From Blastococcus sp. CCUG 61487 (GTDB lineage Bacteria > Actinomycetota > Actinomycetes > Mycobacteriales > Geodermatophilaceae): a stretch of 38,122 nucleotides of DNA. Both the position numbers and the translations under genes were made by a program. Under the pieces are notes generated by a model. That model worked only from the letters and a program-made list of their open reading frames with translations, ran no database searches and was not told the origin of the DNA. The stretch lies in contig NZ_LWUA01000262.1 of assembly GCF_005222955.1 (NCBI RefSeq), positions 1 through 38,122 of the forward strand, read 5' to 3'. This document shows positions 7,554 through 16,392 of the stretch, piece by piece (position 1 is the stretch's first letter; every line of letters starts with the position of its first letter).

Positions 7554-8441
7554 GTGGATGTGGAGCTCGGGCAGCTGAAGGCGCTCGCGGCTGCGGTGCT
7601 CACCGGCTCGCTCGACGGGGCCGCGCGCGAGCTGCACGTGACCCCGTCCGCGGTGAGCCAACGGCTCAAGGCGCTCGAAGCGGCCACCGGGCGCGTGCTG
7701 CTCGTCCGCTCCAGGCCGGTCCGCGTCACGGCGGCCGGGGCGGCGGTGCTCCGCCTCGCCCGCCAGGTGGAGCTGCTCGCCGCCGACGCCGCGCGGGAGC
7801 TGCGCACCGACGGCACGAGCGGCGCACCGGTCACGGTGCCCCTCGCGGTGAACGCGGACTCGCTGGCGACCTGGCTGCTCCCGGCGCTGGCCCCCCTGGC
7901 CGCGGAACACCGCTTCGACCTGCACAGCGCCGACCAGGAGCGCACCAGCGACCTGCTCCGAGACGGCACCGTCATGGCGGCTGTCACGGCGGCGTCCGAG
8001 CCGGTTCCCGGGTGCCGCGCGGTCAGGCTCGGGGTCATGCGCTACCGGCCGATGGCCACCGCGGCCTTCGCCGGGCGATGGTTCCCCGGAGGAGTCACGG
8101 CCGATGCCCTCGCGGTCGCCCCCGTCGTCGTCTTCGACCGCGACGACGACCTGCAGCACGCGTACCTCCGACGGCACGGGATCACCCATCCGGCAGTTCA
8201 CCATGTGCCGTCGTCGGCCGACCATCTGCGGGCGGTCCGCCTGGGGCTGGGCTGGGGGGCCGTGCCGGACCTCCAGCTGGCCCAGGCTGCCGGACCCGGC
8301 GGCGGCGAGCTGGTCGAGCTGGATGCCGACGGCGCCACCGACGTCGTCCTCTACTGGCAGCAGTGGCGGCTGAACTCCCCGGCGCTCGACCGGGTGGCCG
8401 AGACGGTCATCACCACGGCTCGGGCGCACCTGGCCCCCTGA
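7554..8441 (+). CDS. lysG: LysR-family transcriptional regulator LysG/ArgP
   Basis: This 295-residue regulator has the usual LysR layout: a winged helix-turn-helix over residues 1-60 (AARELHVTPSAVSQRLKALEAATG) and a C-terminal effector-binding domain. The helix-turn-helix closely matches ArgP/LysG, which sense L-lysine, arginine or histidine and activate the exporter gene. The divergent lysE gene confirms the assignment. GTG at 7554 follows a TAGCGT -10 box by 7 bases; a second in-frame GTG at 7560 is possible. The gene converges on the MpaB gene with 2 bases between stops. Confidence 0.92.
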   Translation: MDVELGQLKALAAAVLTGSLDGAARELHVTPSAVSQRLKALEAATGRVLLVRSRPVRVTAAGAAVLRLARQVELLAADAARELRTDGTSGAPVTVPLAVNADSLATWLLPALAPLAAEHRFDLHSADQERTSDLLRDGTVMAAVTAASEPVPGCRAVRLGVMRYRPMATAAFAGRWFPGGVTADALAVAPVVVFDRDDDLQHAYLRRHGITHPAVHHVPSSADHLRAVRLGLGWGAVPDLQLAQAAGPGGGELVELDADGATDVVLYWQQWRLNSPALDRVAETVITTARAHLAP

Positions 8442-8443
8442 GC

Positions 8444-9313
8444 TCAGGCGCTCAGCCGCTCGGCTCCCACCCGCTCGAAGCCGCCCCAGACGATCGGCGA
8501 ACGCTGCGCGCGCCGCGGCAGCCGCAGCAGAGCCTGGCGGAAGGCGGTCACCGCCGCCGTCGCCGGCACGTCGGTGATCGCGAGCCCCGGCAGCGAGTAC
8601 AGCCGGCGCGCCCAGGCCGGCAGCAGGGCCACCGCGAGCGAGGCCAGCCCGCCCCAGGCCGGCTGCGCGGGGGTCAGGAAGCGCACCCACGTGGGCATCG
8701 GGGGCAGGACGACCAGCCGGTAGGCGTCCCGGGCCGCGGGCGTGACCGCCAGCTGCGGTCGCATCCGGGCGAAGTAGCCGGCGAGCTCGGCGACGGAGGA
8801 GGGCACGTCGCCGGCGTCGAGCCCGATCAGCTCCGCCGCGGTGACCTGCTCGGCGACGTAGGTGTCGGCGTCCGCGTCGGTGAGCGGCAGACCCGCCCGG
8901 CGGGCCACCGACAGGAAGGAGTCGATCTCGCAGCAGTGCACCCACAGCAGCAGGTCGGGGTCGTCGACCCGGTAGGTGCGGCCGGTGGTCTCCTCGGTGC
9001 CGCCCAGGCGCCGGTGGATGCCCCGCACCCGGGCCGCCGCCCGTACCGCCTCGGTCCGGGTGCCGAATGTGAGGGTGTCGACGTAGGTGGCGGTGCGGAT
9101 CAGCCGTGGCCAGGGCTCGTCGGTGAAGCCGAGCGAGTTGCGGGCGACGCCGTCCATCGCCACCGGGTGCAGGGCCTGCAGCAGCAGGGCCCGCAGCCCA
9201 CCCACGGAGAAGGTGGGATCGGCGTGCACCCGCCACGTCAGGCTGCCGGGCCCGAAGAACCCGAGGTGGTCCTCCGCCGCGGTCCAGTCCGACCGCGTCG
9301 GCAGACGGTTCAC
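8444..9313 (-). CDS. MpaB/Lcp-family (DUF2236) oxygenase
   Basis: This 289-residue protein belongs to the oxygenase MpaB family (DUF2236), b-type haem enzymes related to latex-clearing protein Lcp and to MpaB of mycophenolate biosynthesis, which cleave isoprenoid double bonds oxidatively. Visible family features are the N-terminal FFGPGSLTWRVHADP, LLLQALHPVAMDGVARNS, RTATYVDTLTFG, RVRGIHRRLGG and DPDLLLWVHCCEIDSFL, with the conserved His and Arg candidates for haem and catalysis. GTG at 9313 overlaps the TGA of the upstream alpha/beta hydrolase (GTGA), so the two are translationally coupled. The substrate is unknown. No signal peptide is seen, so it is probably cytoplasmic. Confidence 0.88.
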   Translation of the reverse strand: MNRLPTRSDWTAAEDHLGFFGPGSLTWRVHADPTFSVGGLRALLLQALHPVAMDGVARNSLGFTDEPWPRLIRTATYVDTLTFGTRTEAVRAAARVRGIHRRLGGTEETTGRTYRVDDPDLLLWVHCCEIDSFLSVARRAGLPLTDADADTYVAEQVTAAELIGLDAGDVPSSVAELAGYFARMRPQLAVTPAARDAYRLVVLPPMPTWVRFLTPAQPAWGGLASLAVALLPAWARRLYSLPGLAITDVPATAAVTAFRQALLRLPRRAQRSPIVWGGFERVGAERLSA

Positions 9314-10224
9314 CGCGGGACCGGGACGGCCGACCAGAACTCGCCGAGCACCGCGAGCGTCCGGCCGGGGTTCTCGACGGCGGGGGAGTGGATGGAGTCC
9401 TCGATCACCGCGTAGCGGGCACCCAGCCGCTCGGCCATGTCGGCCTGCACGTGCGGCATCCAGGCGTCGTCGGCCTCTCCGTGCAGCACGAGCACCGGAA
9501 CCCCGGTCGCCTTCAGCTCGGCCACCCGGTCCGGCTCGGCGAGCATCGCGTCGGCCATGCCCCGCAGCCCGGCCGCGGAGTTGCTCAGGAACCGGCGGGC
9601 GTAGAACTCCCGCGTCGGTGCCGGCACCGCCTGCGCCTTGGGATCGGTCATGGCCAGCTGCTCCATCGTCTCGTGCACCAGCGCCACCCCGCCGGCCTCG
9701 AGCAGCGGACCGAGGTGGTCCAGCAGCTCCGCGCGGCCGCCGGTGAGTTGCGCCGGCCCGGAGCCCATCAGGGTGAACGAGGTGAACAGCTCCGGCGCGG
9801 CCAGCACCGCCGCCCGGGTGACCAGCCCGCCGAAGCTGTGCCCCAGCAGGTGCAGCGGGCCGGCGTCCTCCGCGGCGAGCTCGCGGGCCACCGCGACGAC
9901 GTCGTCCCCGAGCTCGGCCACCGAGTACCGGGCGGGGTCGTCGGGTCCCGGCGACTCGTACTGCCCGCGCTGGTCGATGGCCACCACCCGGTAGCCGGTC
10001 TCGGCCAGCGGGGCGAGCAGCGGGGCGAAGTCCTCCTTGCTGCCGGTGTAGCCGGCGACCATGAGCACCGTGCCGCGGCTCCCCGGGCCGGTGTCCAGCG
10101 CGGCGAGCGGGCCGGCGCCGCCCTGGAAGGTGCGCGCGTCGGCGCCGTGATCGGCCAGCTGGCGCAGATCGGTCGGGGCGACGGCGGGCGGGGAAGCGGA
10201 GTCGGGAGCACCGGGCAGGACCAT
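9310..10224 (-). CDS. Alpha/beta-fold hydrolase
   Basis: This 304-residue hydrolase has a complete catalytic set: nucleophile elbow GHSFGG with Ser130, an acid candidate in HGEADDAWMP, and a late His in DSIHSPAVENPG. The N-terminal 35 residues precede the fold and show no signal peptide. An ester or lactone substrate is likely but cannot be specified. Its TGA overlaps the GTG of the MpaB oxygenase gene, suggesting the two act on the same compound, for example hydrolysis before or after oxidative cleavage; that is inference. ATG at 10224 has no clear ribosome site directly upstream. Confidence 0.88.
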   Translation of the reverse strand: MVLPGAPDSASPPAVAPTDLRQLADHGADARTFQGGAGPLAALDTGPGSRGTVLMVAGYTGSKEDFAPLLAPLAETGYRVVAIDQRGQYESPGPDDPARYSVAELGDDVVAVARELAAEDAGPLHLLGHSFGGLVTRAAVLAAPELFTSFTLMGSGPAQLTGGRAELLDHLGPLLEAGGVALVHETMEQLAMTDPKAQAVPAPTREFYARRFLSNSAAGLRGMADAMLAEPDRVAELKATGVPVLVLHGEADDAWMPHVQADMAERLGARYAVIEDSIHSPAVENPGRTLAVLGEFWSAVPVPR

Positions 10225-10270
10225 GCGTTCCAGTGAACCGCGTCGTGCCCGGCCCTGTCACGGTGGGTGA

Positions 10271-11392
10271 CTAGCGGTAGCCGAGCACCCGGTCGTCCAG
10301 CCGGAGGACGACGGCGGGTCCCAGGATCGTCGCGACCCCGTCCGCCGCCACCGACGCCGGCCAGCGGTCCAGCTCCGCGCCGGTGAGAGCGTCCCGCAGG
10401 GCGAAGCCGTCGGGATCCGGCACGACCAGGCGCTCGTCGGCTGCCGTCGGCAACCCGTTCGCCGGCGCGCTCCACCTCGGGACGCCGGTGGCGGGGTCGA
10501 GGGCCGAGAGCGTGCTGCCGGTCCGCACGAGGACGACACCGCCCGCCGACGTCTGCCCGACAGCCGCGTCGGGTTCGACGGGGAGGGTCGCGCGGGGGGC
10601 GCCTCCGGCGGCTGCGAACAGCCGCACCTCATCACCCGCGCGGACGCCGACGAGCTCGTCGGCACCGAGCAGCGCGACGTCGTCCCCGCTGGTGAGCGGG
10701 ACGTCGACGGTCCAGTGCTCGGTGCCCTCGAACCCGTCGTAGAGGCGCAGTTGCCCGTGGTCGGCGCCCGCGCACCGCTGCAGGACCGCGACCCCGGCGC
10801 CGCCGGCCGCGGCATCCAGCCACCGGCACCCCTCGGGAGCCCGCGCCCGCCAGCGGATGTTGTTGCCGAGCGGATCGAGGGTCACCACACCGGTCGGGCT
10901 GCTGGCCAGGACGATCGACGGCGCGGAGGTGAGCACGGCGTCCCCGCGCAGGTCCAGGTTGCGGGTCCAGGTGCGGACGCCGGTGCCCGCGTCCAGGGCC
11001 ACCGCCTCGTCGCAGCGCTGCGCCGTCCGGAAGACCGCGACGGCGACGCCGTCGGTGACGGTGACCCCGCACAACCGGGCGTTGCTGCGGGTGTAGTGCC
11101 AGGCGGCCTCGCCGGTGAGCGGATCCAGGGCCCGCACCCCGTGCGTCGAGCCCACGACCACCCGGCCCGCTTCGACGACGTCGCCCGGCATCGGTCCGCC
11201 GTCGGCCGACCAGGCGGCGGAGACGGCACCGGCCGGCGCCCCCGCGGGGACGTCGGCCGGTGCTGCTGTCCTGCTCTCGGTGGCCGCCGCGTCGGATCCG
11301 CGCCACAGCAGCGCCGCGACGACGACGAGGGCCAGGGTGGCCGCGATCCAGACCCACACCCGCAGGGGCGGGCGGACCAGCCACCTCCCCAT
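10271..11392 (-). CDS. Membrane-anchored PQQ-like beta-propeller protein
   Basis: This 373-residue protein has a basic N-terminus and one membrane segment (about 11-29), then a low-complexity linker and a beta-propeller of PQQ-like repeats. Repeat signatures include GVRALDPLTGEAAWHY, AVALDAGTGVRTWTRNL and LSALDPATGVPRWSAP. It probably faces the cell exterior. The propeller resembles BamB-like scaffolds, without evidence for cofactor binding. Its ATG overlaps the restored TGA of the DEAD-box helicase gene (ATGA at 11392), so it is coupled to it. The same pair occurs in M. tuberculosis as Rv3211-Rv3212, from memory. Confidence 0.85.
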   Translation of the reverse strand: MGRWLVRPPLRVWVWIAATLALVVVAALLWRGSDAAATESRTAAPADVPAGAPAGAVSAAWSADGGPMPGDVVEAGRVVVGSTHGVRALDPLTGEAAWHYTRSNARLCGVTVTDGVAVAVFRTAQRCDEAVALDAGTGVRTWTRNLDLRGDAVLTSAPSIVLASSPTGVVTLDPLGNNIRWRARAPEGCRWLDAAAGGAGVAVLQRCAGADHGQLRLYDGFEGTEHWTVDVPLTSGDDVALLGADELVGVRAGDEVRLFAAAGGAPRATLPVEPDAAVGQTSAGGVVLVRTGSTLSALDPATGVPRWSAPANGLPTAADERLVVPDPDGFALRDALTGAELDRWPASVAADGVATILGPAVVLRLDDRVLGYR

Positions 11393-13055
11393 CAGGCGCT
11401 GGGGGCCGACTCCGCGCCACCGCGTCCGGCACCGCCGCGACGGCGCCGACGGCGACGCGGCTTGGCGCCGCCTTCACCGCTCTCACCGCTCTCGCCCTGC
11501 GCGCCGCCCTCCGGACGGGACTCGGCCGCGCCGACGACGCGCCGTCGCCGCCACCGCCGCCACGGGTCCGCCGCCGCGGTCGGCTCTTGCCGCCGCCGGA
11601 GGGAGCCCGGTCACCGGAACGCTCGCCGTCGGGCCGTCCGCGGCCACCTCGGTCGCCGACAGCCGGCCGGTTGCGCTTGCCGGTCTCGCCCAGGTCCTCG
11701 AGGACCTCGGCGTCGAGCCCCTCGCGGGTGCGCTGCGAGCGGGGGAGGCGTCCGGTGGCGGTCTCGGGGACGTCCAGGTCGGTGTAGACCCACGGCGAGG
11801 TGGAGTAGGTCTCCGGCGGGTCGTCGAAGCCCAGGTCGAGCGCCTTGTTGATCAGCTGCCACCGGGGGATGTCGTCCCAGTCGACCAGGGTGACCGCCAC
11901 ACCGGTGCTACCGGCACGCCCGGTGCGGCCGATGCGGTGCACGTAGGTCTTCTCGTCCTCGGGGCACTGGTAGTTCACGACGTGGCTGACCCCGGTGACG
12001 TCGATGCCGCGAGCGGCGACGTCGGTGGCGACCAGCACGTCGACCTTGCCGCTGCGGAAGGCGCGCAGCGCCTGCTCGCGGGCGCCCTGGCCGAGGTCGC
12101 CGTGCACGGCCGCTGCGGCGAACCCGCGGTCGACCAGTTCGTCGGCGACCTTCTGCGCGGTGCGCTTGGTGCGGCAGAAGACCATGACCAGGCCGCGGTC
12201 GCGGGCCTGCAGCACGCGGGCGAGCAGCTCGGGCTTGTCCAGGTTGTGGGCCCGGTAGATGAACTGGGTGGTCTGCGGGACCGTCGAGCCCTCGTCGTTG
12301 CCGTGCGCCCGGATGTGGGTCGGCTGGGTCATGAACGACCGGGAGAGGGTGACGATCGGGCCGGGCATCGTCGCCGAGAACAGCATCGTCTGCCGCTTCT
12401 CGGGAACCATCGCGAGGATCCGCTCGATGTCGGGCAGGAAGCCCAGGTCGAGCATCTCGTCGGCCTCGTCGAGGACGAGCACCTTGACCTTGCCGAGGAT
12501 CAGGTCGCCGCGCTGCGCCAGGTCGAGCAGCCGGCCGGGGGTGCCGACGACGACCTCGACGCCCTTCTTCAGCGACTCGATCTGCGGCTCGAACGCGCGG
12601 CCGCCGTAGATGGCCTCGACGCGCACGCCGCGCTTGGCGCCGGCGGTGGCCAGGTCGCGGGAGACCTGCACGCACAGCTCGCGGGTGGGGACGACGACCA
12701 GCGCCTGCGGGACGCCGTCGCCACCCTCGGCCGGCGGGGTGACGCGCTGCAGCAGCGGGACGCCGAAGCCGAGGGTCTTGCCGGTGCCGGTGCGGGCCTG
12801 ACCGATGAGGTCGTTGCCGGCCAGCGCCAGCGGGAGGGTGAGCTCCTGGATGGCGAAGGTGCGGGTGATGCCGGCGTCGGCCAGCGCGGCGACGATGTCG
12901 GGGTGCACGTCGAAGTCGCTGAACAGCGGGCTGTCGGGGGCGACGGGCGCGCCGCCGAGCTCCTCGACCCGCGACTCGAGCTCCTCGGGCGCGGGGGCGC
13001 CGGACTCGGCGTGCTCGAGGGCGACGGCTTCCGTCGCCGGGGTCTCGGTGGACAA
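11392..13055 (-). CDS. rhlE: DEAD-box RNA helicase (RhlE/DeaD type), C-terminal tail out of frame
   Basis: This is an ATP-dependent RNA helicase with both RecA domains: Q-motif near F67-Q70, Walker A ARTGTGKT at 87-94, PTREL, DEAD in VLDEADEMLDLGF, SAT, ARGID and HRIGRTGRAG. The tail is basic and Gly/Arg-rich. The frame of 13055 would continue to 10632, straight through the next gene. A -1 shift near 11527-11533 instead gives AAESRPEGG...GGAKPRRRRRRGG...ESAPSA and a TGA overlapping the next ATG. One G missing from a GGCGGCGG-like run explains it. The start is uncertain: TTG at 13055, or CTG at 13079 behind AGAGGCGAG. RNA unwinding in cold or ribosome assembly is the usual role. Confidence 0.85.
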
Positions 13056-13079
13056 GGGGGTGTTCTCGGTGGAGGTCAG

Positions 13080-13415
13080 CGTTCTCGCCTCTGGTCTGCT
13101 GGGGGACTGCTCCGGCGGCGGAAGTCAACGGCGTCGGCGGCGTCCCGGTCGGTTGTCGCGGGATCGGGCTCCAGCGCCGACGCGCGGCCAGCATGACCGG
13201 GCGTCCCTGCGGACTGCCCGGGAGACGGCCCGGCAGGGGCGTCGTCCGACGGTCGTCAGCGCACAGATACACAGCGGGCCGTGCGGCCCACCGGCGGCCA
13301 TGGTAGCGCGGGCACCGGTTAGCCTCGGCGCGGCCGCATGCACGGTGTGGCGCGAGCCACGCCCGCCCGGGCCCGGCGCGTCCGTCCCGCACCCCCGAGC
13401 ACCAGGAGACCTGCG
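13080..13415. promoter_or_regulatory. 336-bp divergent intergenic region with long helicase leader
   Basis: No gene is convincing here. On the minus strand TACCAT (13305-13300) could be the -10 box of the helicase gene, giving a leader of more than 200 bases with a GC-rich hairpin (CTGCCGGG...CCCGGGCAG). On the plus strand TAGCCT (13320-13325) could serve the ferritin-like gene. Long leaders are common on DEAD-box helicase genes that control their own expression; that role here is inferred. Confidence 0.4.
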
Positions 13416-14066
13416 TTGAGCCAGCACGAGCCCGGAGCCGTCGTCGACCTGCTGGGCGTGCTGGCCTACGCGGAGCTGACCGCCTTCGACCGGCTGGCCG
13501 AGGACGCGCGGCTGGCGCCCACGCTGGCCGGTCACGCCGCGCTCGCCCGGATGGCCGCGGCAGAGATCGGCCACCACGTGCGGCTCGCGGAGCGGATCGT
13601 GGAACTGGGCGCCGAGCCGGCGGCGGCGATGGCGCCGTTCACCTCGGCGCTCGACACCTTCCACGAGAGCACCCGGCCGAGCACCTGGCTGGAGGGCCTG
13701 GTGAAGGCCTACGTCGGGGACGGGCTGGCCACCGACTTCTACAAGGAGATCGCGGCCTTCCTGCCCGACCCGGACCGGGCGCTCGTGCTCGAGGTGCTCG
13801 ACGACACCGGGCACGCCGACTTCGCCGTCCGCGAGGTGCGGGCCGCGATCGAGGCCGACCGGCGGCTCGCCGGCCGGCTGGCCCTGTGGGGACGGCGGCT
13901 CGTCGGCGAGGCCATCACGCGGTCGCAGGCGGTCATCGCAGAGCACGACGGGCTGGCCGAGCTGATCATCACCGGCACCGGGGACCTCGCCGGCGTCGGC
14001 CGGCTCATCGACCGGATCACCGCCGCGCACACCGAGCGGATGAAGACCCTCGGCCTCAATCCATGA
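13416..14066 (+). CDS. Ferritin-like fold protein (MiaE-like)
   Basis: This 216-residue all-helical protein looks like a ferritin-like diiron-fold protein, related to the tRNA hydroxylase MiaE fold. Candidate metal ligands are Glu in LAYAELTAFDRL, the ExxH in AAAEIGHHVRL, and His in LDDTGHADFAVRE. I chose TTG at 13416 because AGGAG lies at 13404-13408 and homologues begin close to the helical domain; the upstream ATG at 13338 would add a low-complexity Arg/Pro/Ala stretch. It is divergent from the helicase gene, and the equivalent M. tuberculosis gene (Rv3210c, from memory) lies beside rhlE. Substrate unknown. Confidence 0.82.
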   Translation: MSQHEPGAVVDLLGVLAYAELTAFDRLAEDARLAPTLAGHAALARMAAAEIGHHVRLAERIVELGAEPAAAMAPFTSALDTFHESTRPSTWLEGLVKAYVGDGLATDFYKEIAAFLPDPDRALVLEVLDDTGHADFAVREVRAAIEADRRLAGRLALWGRRLVGEAITRSQAVIAEHDGLAELIITGTGDLAGVGRLIDRITAAHTERMKTLGLNP

Positions 14067-14177
14067 CACTGCGGTCCTCCGGATCGCACCGCGGCCACGA
14101 GCCGTACCCCTGCCGCTCGGAGCGTGTTCGTCGCGCCTGCGCGGGACCCTCCGGGCCCCACTCGGCACGACCATGCA

Positions 14178-14216
14178 GAAGGGGGCGCCTCCCCGCAGTG
14201 CGGAGGCGCCCCCTTC
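14178..14216. terminator. Bidirectional hairpin terminator
   Basis: A perfect 15-bp stem (14178-14192 with 14202-14216) and 9-base loop sits between the convergent ferritin-like and DUF3107 genes. The stem starts GAAGGGGG and the right arm ends CCCCCTTC, so both directions have a strong GC stem. Confidence 0.88.
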
Positions 14217-14228
14217 GTGCTCGGGCTG

Positions 14229-14465
14229 CTAGCTGCCGGCGATGAAGCCGACCCGACGCTGGTCGGCCTGCGCGATCTCGACGTAGGCGATGCGGTCGAC
14301 CGGAACGACGACCCGCCGACCCCGCTCGTCGATCAGCGTCAACAGGCCGTCCTTGCTGTTCCCGGACATGGCGGCGGACACGTCCGCAGCGATCTCGTCA
14401 GGGGTCTTGGGGCTGTCGATGATCAGCTCTTTGGGCGAGTGCTGGACGCCGATCTTGACTTCCAC
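14229..14465 (-). CDS. DUF3107 protein
   Basis: This 78-residue protein starts MEVKIGVQHSPKELIIDS and ends near VPVDRIAYVEIAQADQRRVGFIAG, the actinobacterial DUF3107 signature (TB9.4/Rv3208A in M. tuberculosis, from memory). It is small, soluble and has no catalytic motif. GTG at 14465 is preceded by a GAGGAGG ribosome site about 9 bases upstream and a TAGCGT -10 box at 14505-14500. It lies downstream of the TetR gene on the same strand in a neighbourhood conserved across actinobacteria. Function unknown. Confidence 0.92.
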   Translation of the reverse strand: MEVKIGVQHSPKELIIDSPKTPDEIAADVSAAMSGNSKDGLLTLIDERGRRVVVPVDRIAYVEIAQADQRRVGFIAGS

Positions 14466-14499
14466 GTGGGCGATGCCTCCTCGTTCGCGACTGTCGTCA

Positions 14500-14505
14500 A
14501 CGCTA
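14500..14505 (-). promoter_or_regulatory. -10 box TAGCGT for DUF3107
   Basis: Minus-strand TAGCGT lies 34 bases before the GTG at 14465, leaving a short leader with the GAGGAGG ribosome site. DUF3107 can therefore be transcribed separately from the TetR gene. Confidence 0.5.
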
Positions 14506-14561
14506 GACCAGCCACGGGGCCGCGGGCGTGCCGAGGCGGTGCGCCGACAGCGAACGGCACG

Positions 14562-15194
14562 TCACCCGTCGATCCGGGGGAAGCCGGAGATGCCGCGCCA
14601 GGCCAGGGCGGACATGACCGACACCGCCTCGTCGCGGGAGACCGTCGCCTTGCGGGGCAGCCACCAGCGGGCGCTGGTCTCGGCCAGGCCGGTGAGCCCC
14701 GAGGCCAGCAGCAGGGCGCGCTCGGGATCCGCGCCGGTGTCGGCGGCGATCACCTCGGCGATGGCCTCGACGCACACGCCGGTACCGCGGTCGACGATCG
14801 CGCGGACGTCGGCGTCGTTGCGCAGGTCGGACTCGAAGACCAGGCGGAACGCCTCGCCGTCGGCGTCCACGAAGTCGAAGTAGGCCCCGACCGCGGCGTC
14901 CACCCGGGCGCGGTTGTTGTCGGTCGCGGCCATGGCCTCCGCGACCCGCTCGGCCAGCTCGGACACCTGCTCCTCGACCAGGGCGAGGTACAGCTCCCGC
15001 TTGCCCGGGAAGTGCTGGTAGAGGACCGGCTTGCTCACCCCGGCGCGGTCGGCGATGTCGTCCATGGCGGCGGCGTGGAAGCCCTGGGCGACGAACACGT
15101 CCTGGGCCGCGCGGAGCAGCTGCAGCCGGCGCGCCCCACGGGGCAGCCGGGTGGTCCGGCGGTTGACCGTCGGAGCGGGACGTGGGGGATGCAT
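14562..15194 (-). CDS. TetR-family transcriptional regulator
   Basis: This 210-residue regulator has an N-terminal helix-turn-helix (about residues 25-72) with MDDIADRAGVSKPVLYQHFPGKRELYLALV, a clear TetR pattern, followed by an alpha-helical ligand domain that matches only loosely among TetR proteins. It is divergent from an alpha/beta hydrolase gene with 71 bases between starts, so autoregulation and control of that gene are plausible. TAACAT lies 9 bases before the ATG. In M. tuberculosis the equivalent position is Rv3208, from memory. The ligand is unknown. Confidence 0.9.
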   Translation of the reverse strand: MHPPRPAPTVNRRTTRLPRGARRLQLLRAAQDVFVAQGFHAAAMDDIADRAGVSKPVLYQHFPGKRELYLALVEEQVSELAERVAEAMAATDNNRARVDAAVGAYFDFVDADGEAFRLVFESDLRNDADVRAIVDRGTGVCVEAIAEVIAADTGADPERALLLASGLTGLAETSARWWLPRKATVSRDEAVSVMSALAWRGISGFPRIDG

Positions 15195-15265
15195 GGCAGC
15201 GAGATGTTACCGACGGGTTCGGCCCCGGCATCGGCCCTGGTGCGAGCACGTCTACCGTCGTCGCG
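15195..15265. promoter_or_regulatory. Divergent tetR/hydrolase promoters
   Basis: TAACAT on the minus strand lies just before the TetR start, and TACCGT at 15253-15258 on the plus strand is followed by 7 bases and the hydrolase ATG at 15266 (leaderless). No strong palindrome that would be a TetR operator was found. Confidence 0.5.
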
Positions 15266-16306
15266 ATGCCCGAGCCCACCAGGTCGGTCTCCGCCGCACC
15301 GCCCGCCGGCCGACCCCTCGTCGAGGCGGTCGAGTCGGCGACCGCGCTGCCGTCGCTCGGCTCGCTGCTGCCCCCGTGGCCCGGTGAGCAGCTGCCGGTG
15401 AGTGGCGGCGAGGTCTTCGTCCGGCGCACTCCCTGGACCGGCCCCGTCGACGGCGCGGACGACCCGGCACTGCGCGAGCGCGCGCTGTACGTGCACGGGT
15501 TGGGCGGGGCGTCCACCAACTGGACCGACCTGGCCGCGCTGCTGGCCGTCCGGCTCGACGGCTGGTCGATCGACCTGCCGGGGTTCGGCCACTCCCGGCC
15601 CCGGTCGCGGGAGCGGTACTCGATCCGCGGGCACGTGCGCGCCGTCGTCGACGTCCTCGAGCACATCCGCCGGCAACCCGGCTCGGGACAGGGACAGCCC
15701 GTCCACCTGCTCGGCAACTCGCTCGGCGGCCTGGCGAGCCTCGTGGTCGCCGCCCGCCGACCCGATCTGGTCGCGACGCTGACCCTCGTCTCGCCGGCGA
15801 TGCCGGTCTACCGGGTGCCCGACGCGTTCAGCAAGGCCCTGCTGCTCCTGGTGCTGCCCGGGGCCACCTCGCTCGCGGAGCGGCGCCTGGCCGGGGTGAC
15901 CCCCGAGCAGAACGTCCGGGCGATGATCCGCATGTGCTTCGGCGATCCGGCCGCGGTGCCGGGGGAGCGCGTCGAGCAGGCGGTCCAGGAGATGCGCGAG
16001 CGGCTCGAGCAGCCGTGGGCGCACCGGGCCGTGGCAGGCAGCATGCGCGGGCTGATCACGTCCTACCTCCGGGTCGGCCGGGCGAACGCCTGGCGCATGG
16101 CCGCGTCGCTGCGGCGGCCGACGCTGGTGCTGTGGGGTGACCGGGACCGGCTCGTCGATCCCGCGCTCGCTCCCCGGCTGACCTCGGTGATCCCGGATGC
16201 GCGGCTGCGGCTCCTCGACGGCATCGGGCACGTCGCGATGATGGAGGCCCCCGAGCCCACCGCCCGCGCCGTCCTCGGGATGCTCGAGGGGCTGCCGCAT
16301 CCCTGA
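15266..16306 (+). CDS. Alpha/beta-fold hydrolase
   Basis: This 346-residue hydrolase has the full catalytic set: oxyanion-side motif YVHGLGGAST, nucleophile elbow GNSLGG with Ser152, acid in WGDRDRLVD and His in DGIGHVAMMEAP. About 45 residues precede the fold, without signal peptide. A lipase or esterase role is likely; M. tuberculosis carries lipV nearby, but I cannot equate them. ATG at 15266 is set by the TACCGT -10 box 7 bases upstream; the frame extends earlier without a good start. It is divergent from the TetR gene, which may control it. Confidence 0.87.
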   Translation: MPEPTRSVSAAPPAGRPLVEAVESATALPSLGSLLPPWPGEQLPVSGGEVFVRRTPWTGPVDGADDPALRERALYVHGLGGASTNWTDLAALLAVRLDGWSIDLPGFGHSRPRSRERYSIRGHVRAVVDVLEHIRRQPGSGQGQPVHLLGNSLGGLASLVVAARRPDLVATLTLVSPAMPVYRVPDAFSKALLLLVLPGATSLAERRLAGVTPEQNVRAMIRMCFGDPAAVPGERVEQAVQEMRERLEQPWAHRAVAGSMRGLITSYLRVGRANAWRMAASLRRPTLVLWGDRDRLVDPALAPRLTSVIPDARLRLLDGIGHVAMMEAPEPTARAVLGMLEGLPHP

Positions 16307-16392
16307 CGCCGGCTTGCCCCCGCCACGCCGCGGAGCGTGAGACGCTGGCGGGCGGTCATCGCGACGGTCGGTGGGGGCGAGGGGGTCGGGGA

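Noticed and set aside
7521..9236. 571-codon minus-strand frame across lysG and mpaB
   Set aside because: It runs antisense to the clear LysG gene and out of frame with MpaB; no domain is visible.
11115..13196. 693-codon plus-strand frame over the helicase
   Set aside because: The DEAD-box motifs on the minus strand are decisive; the plus frame is an artefact of codon bias.
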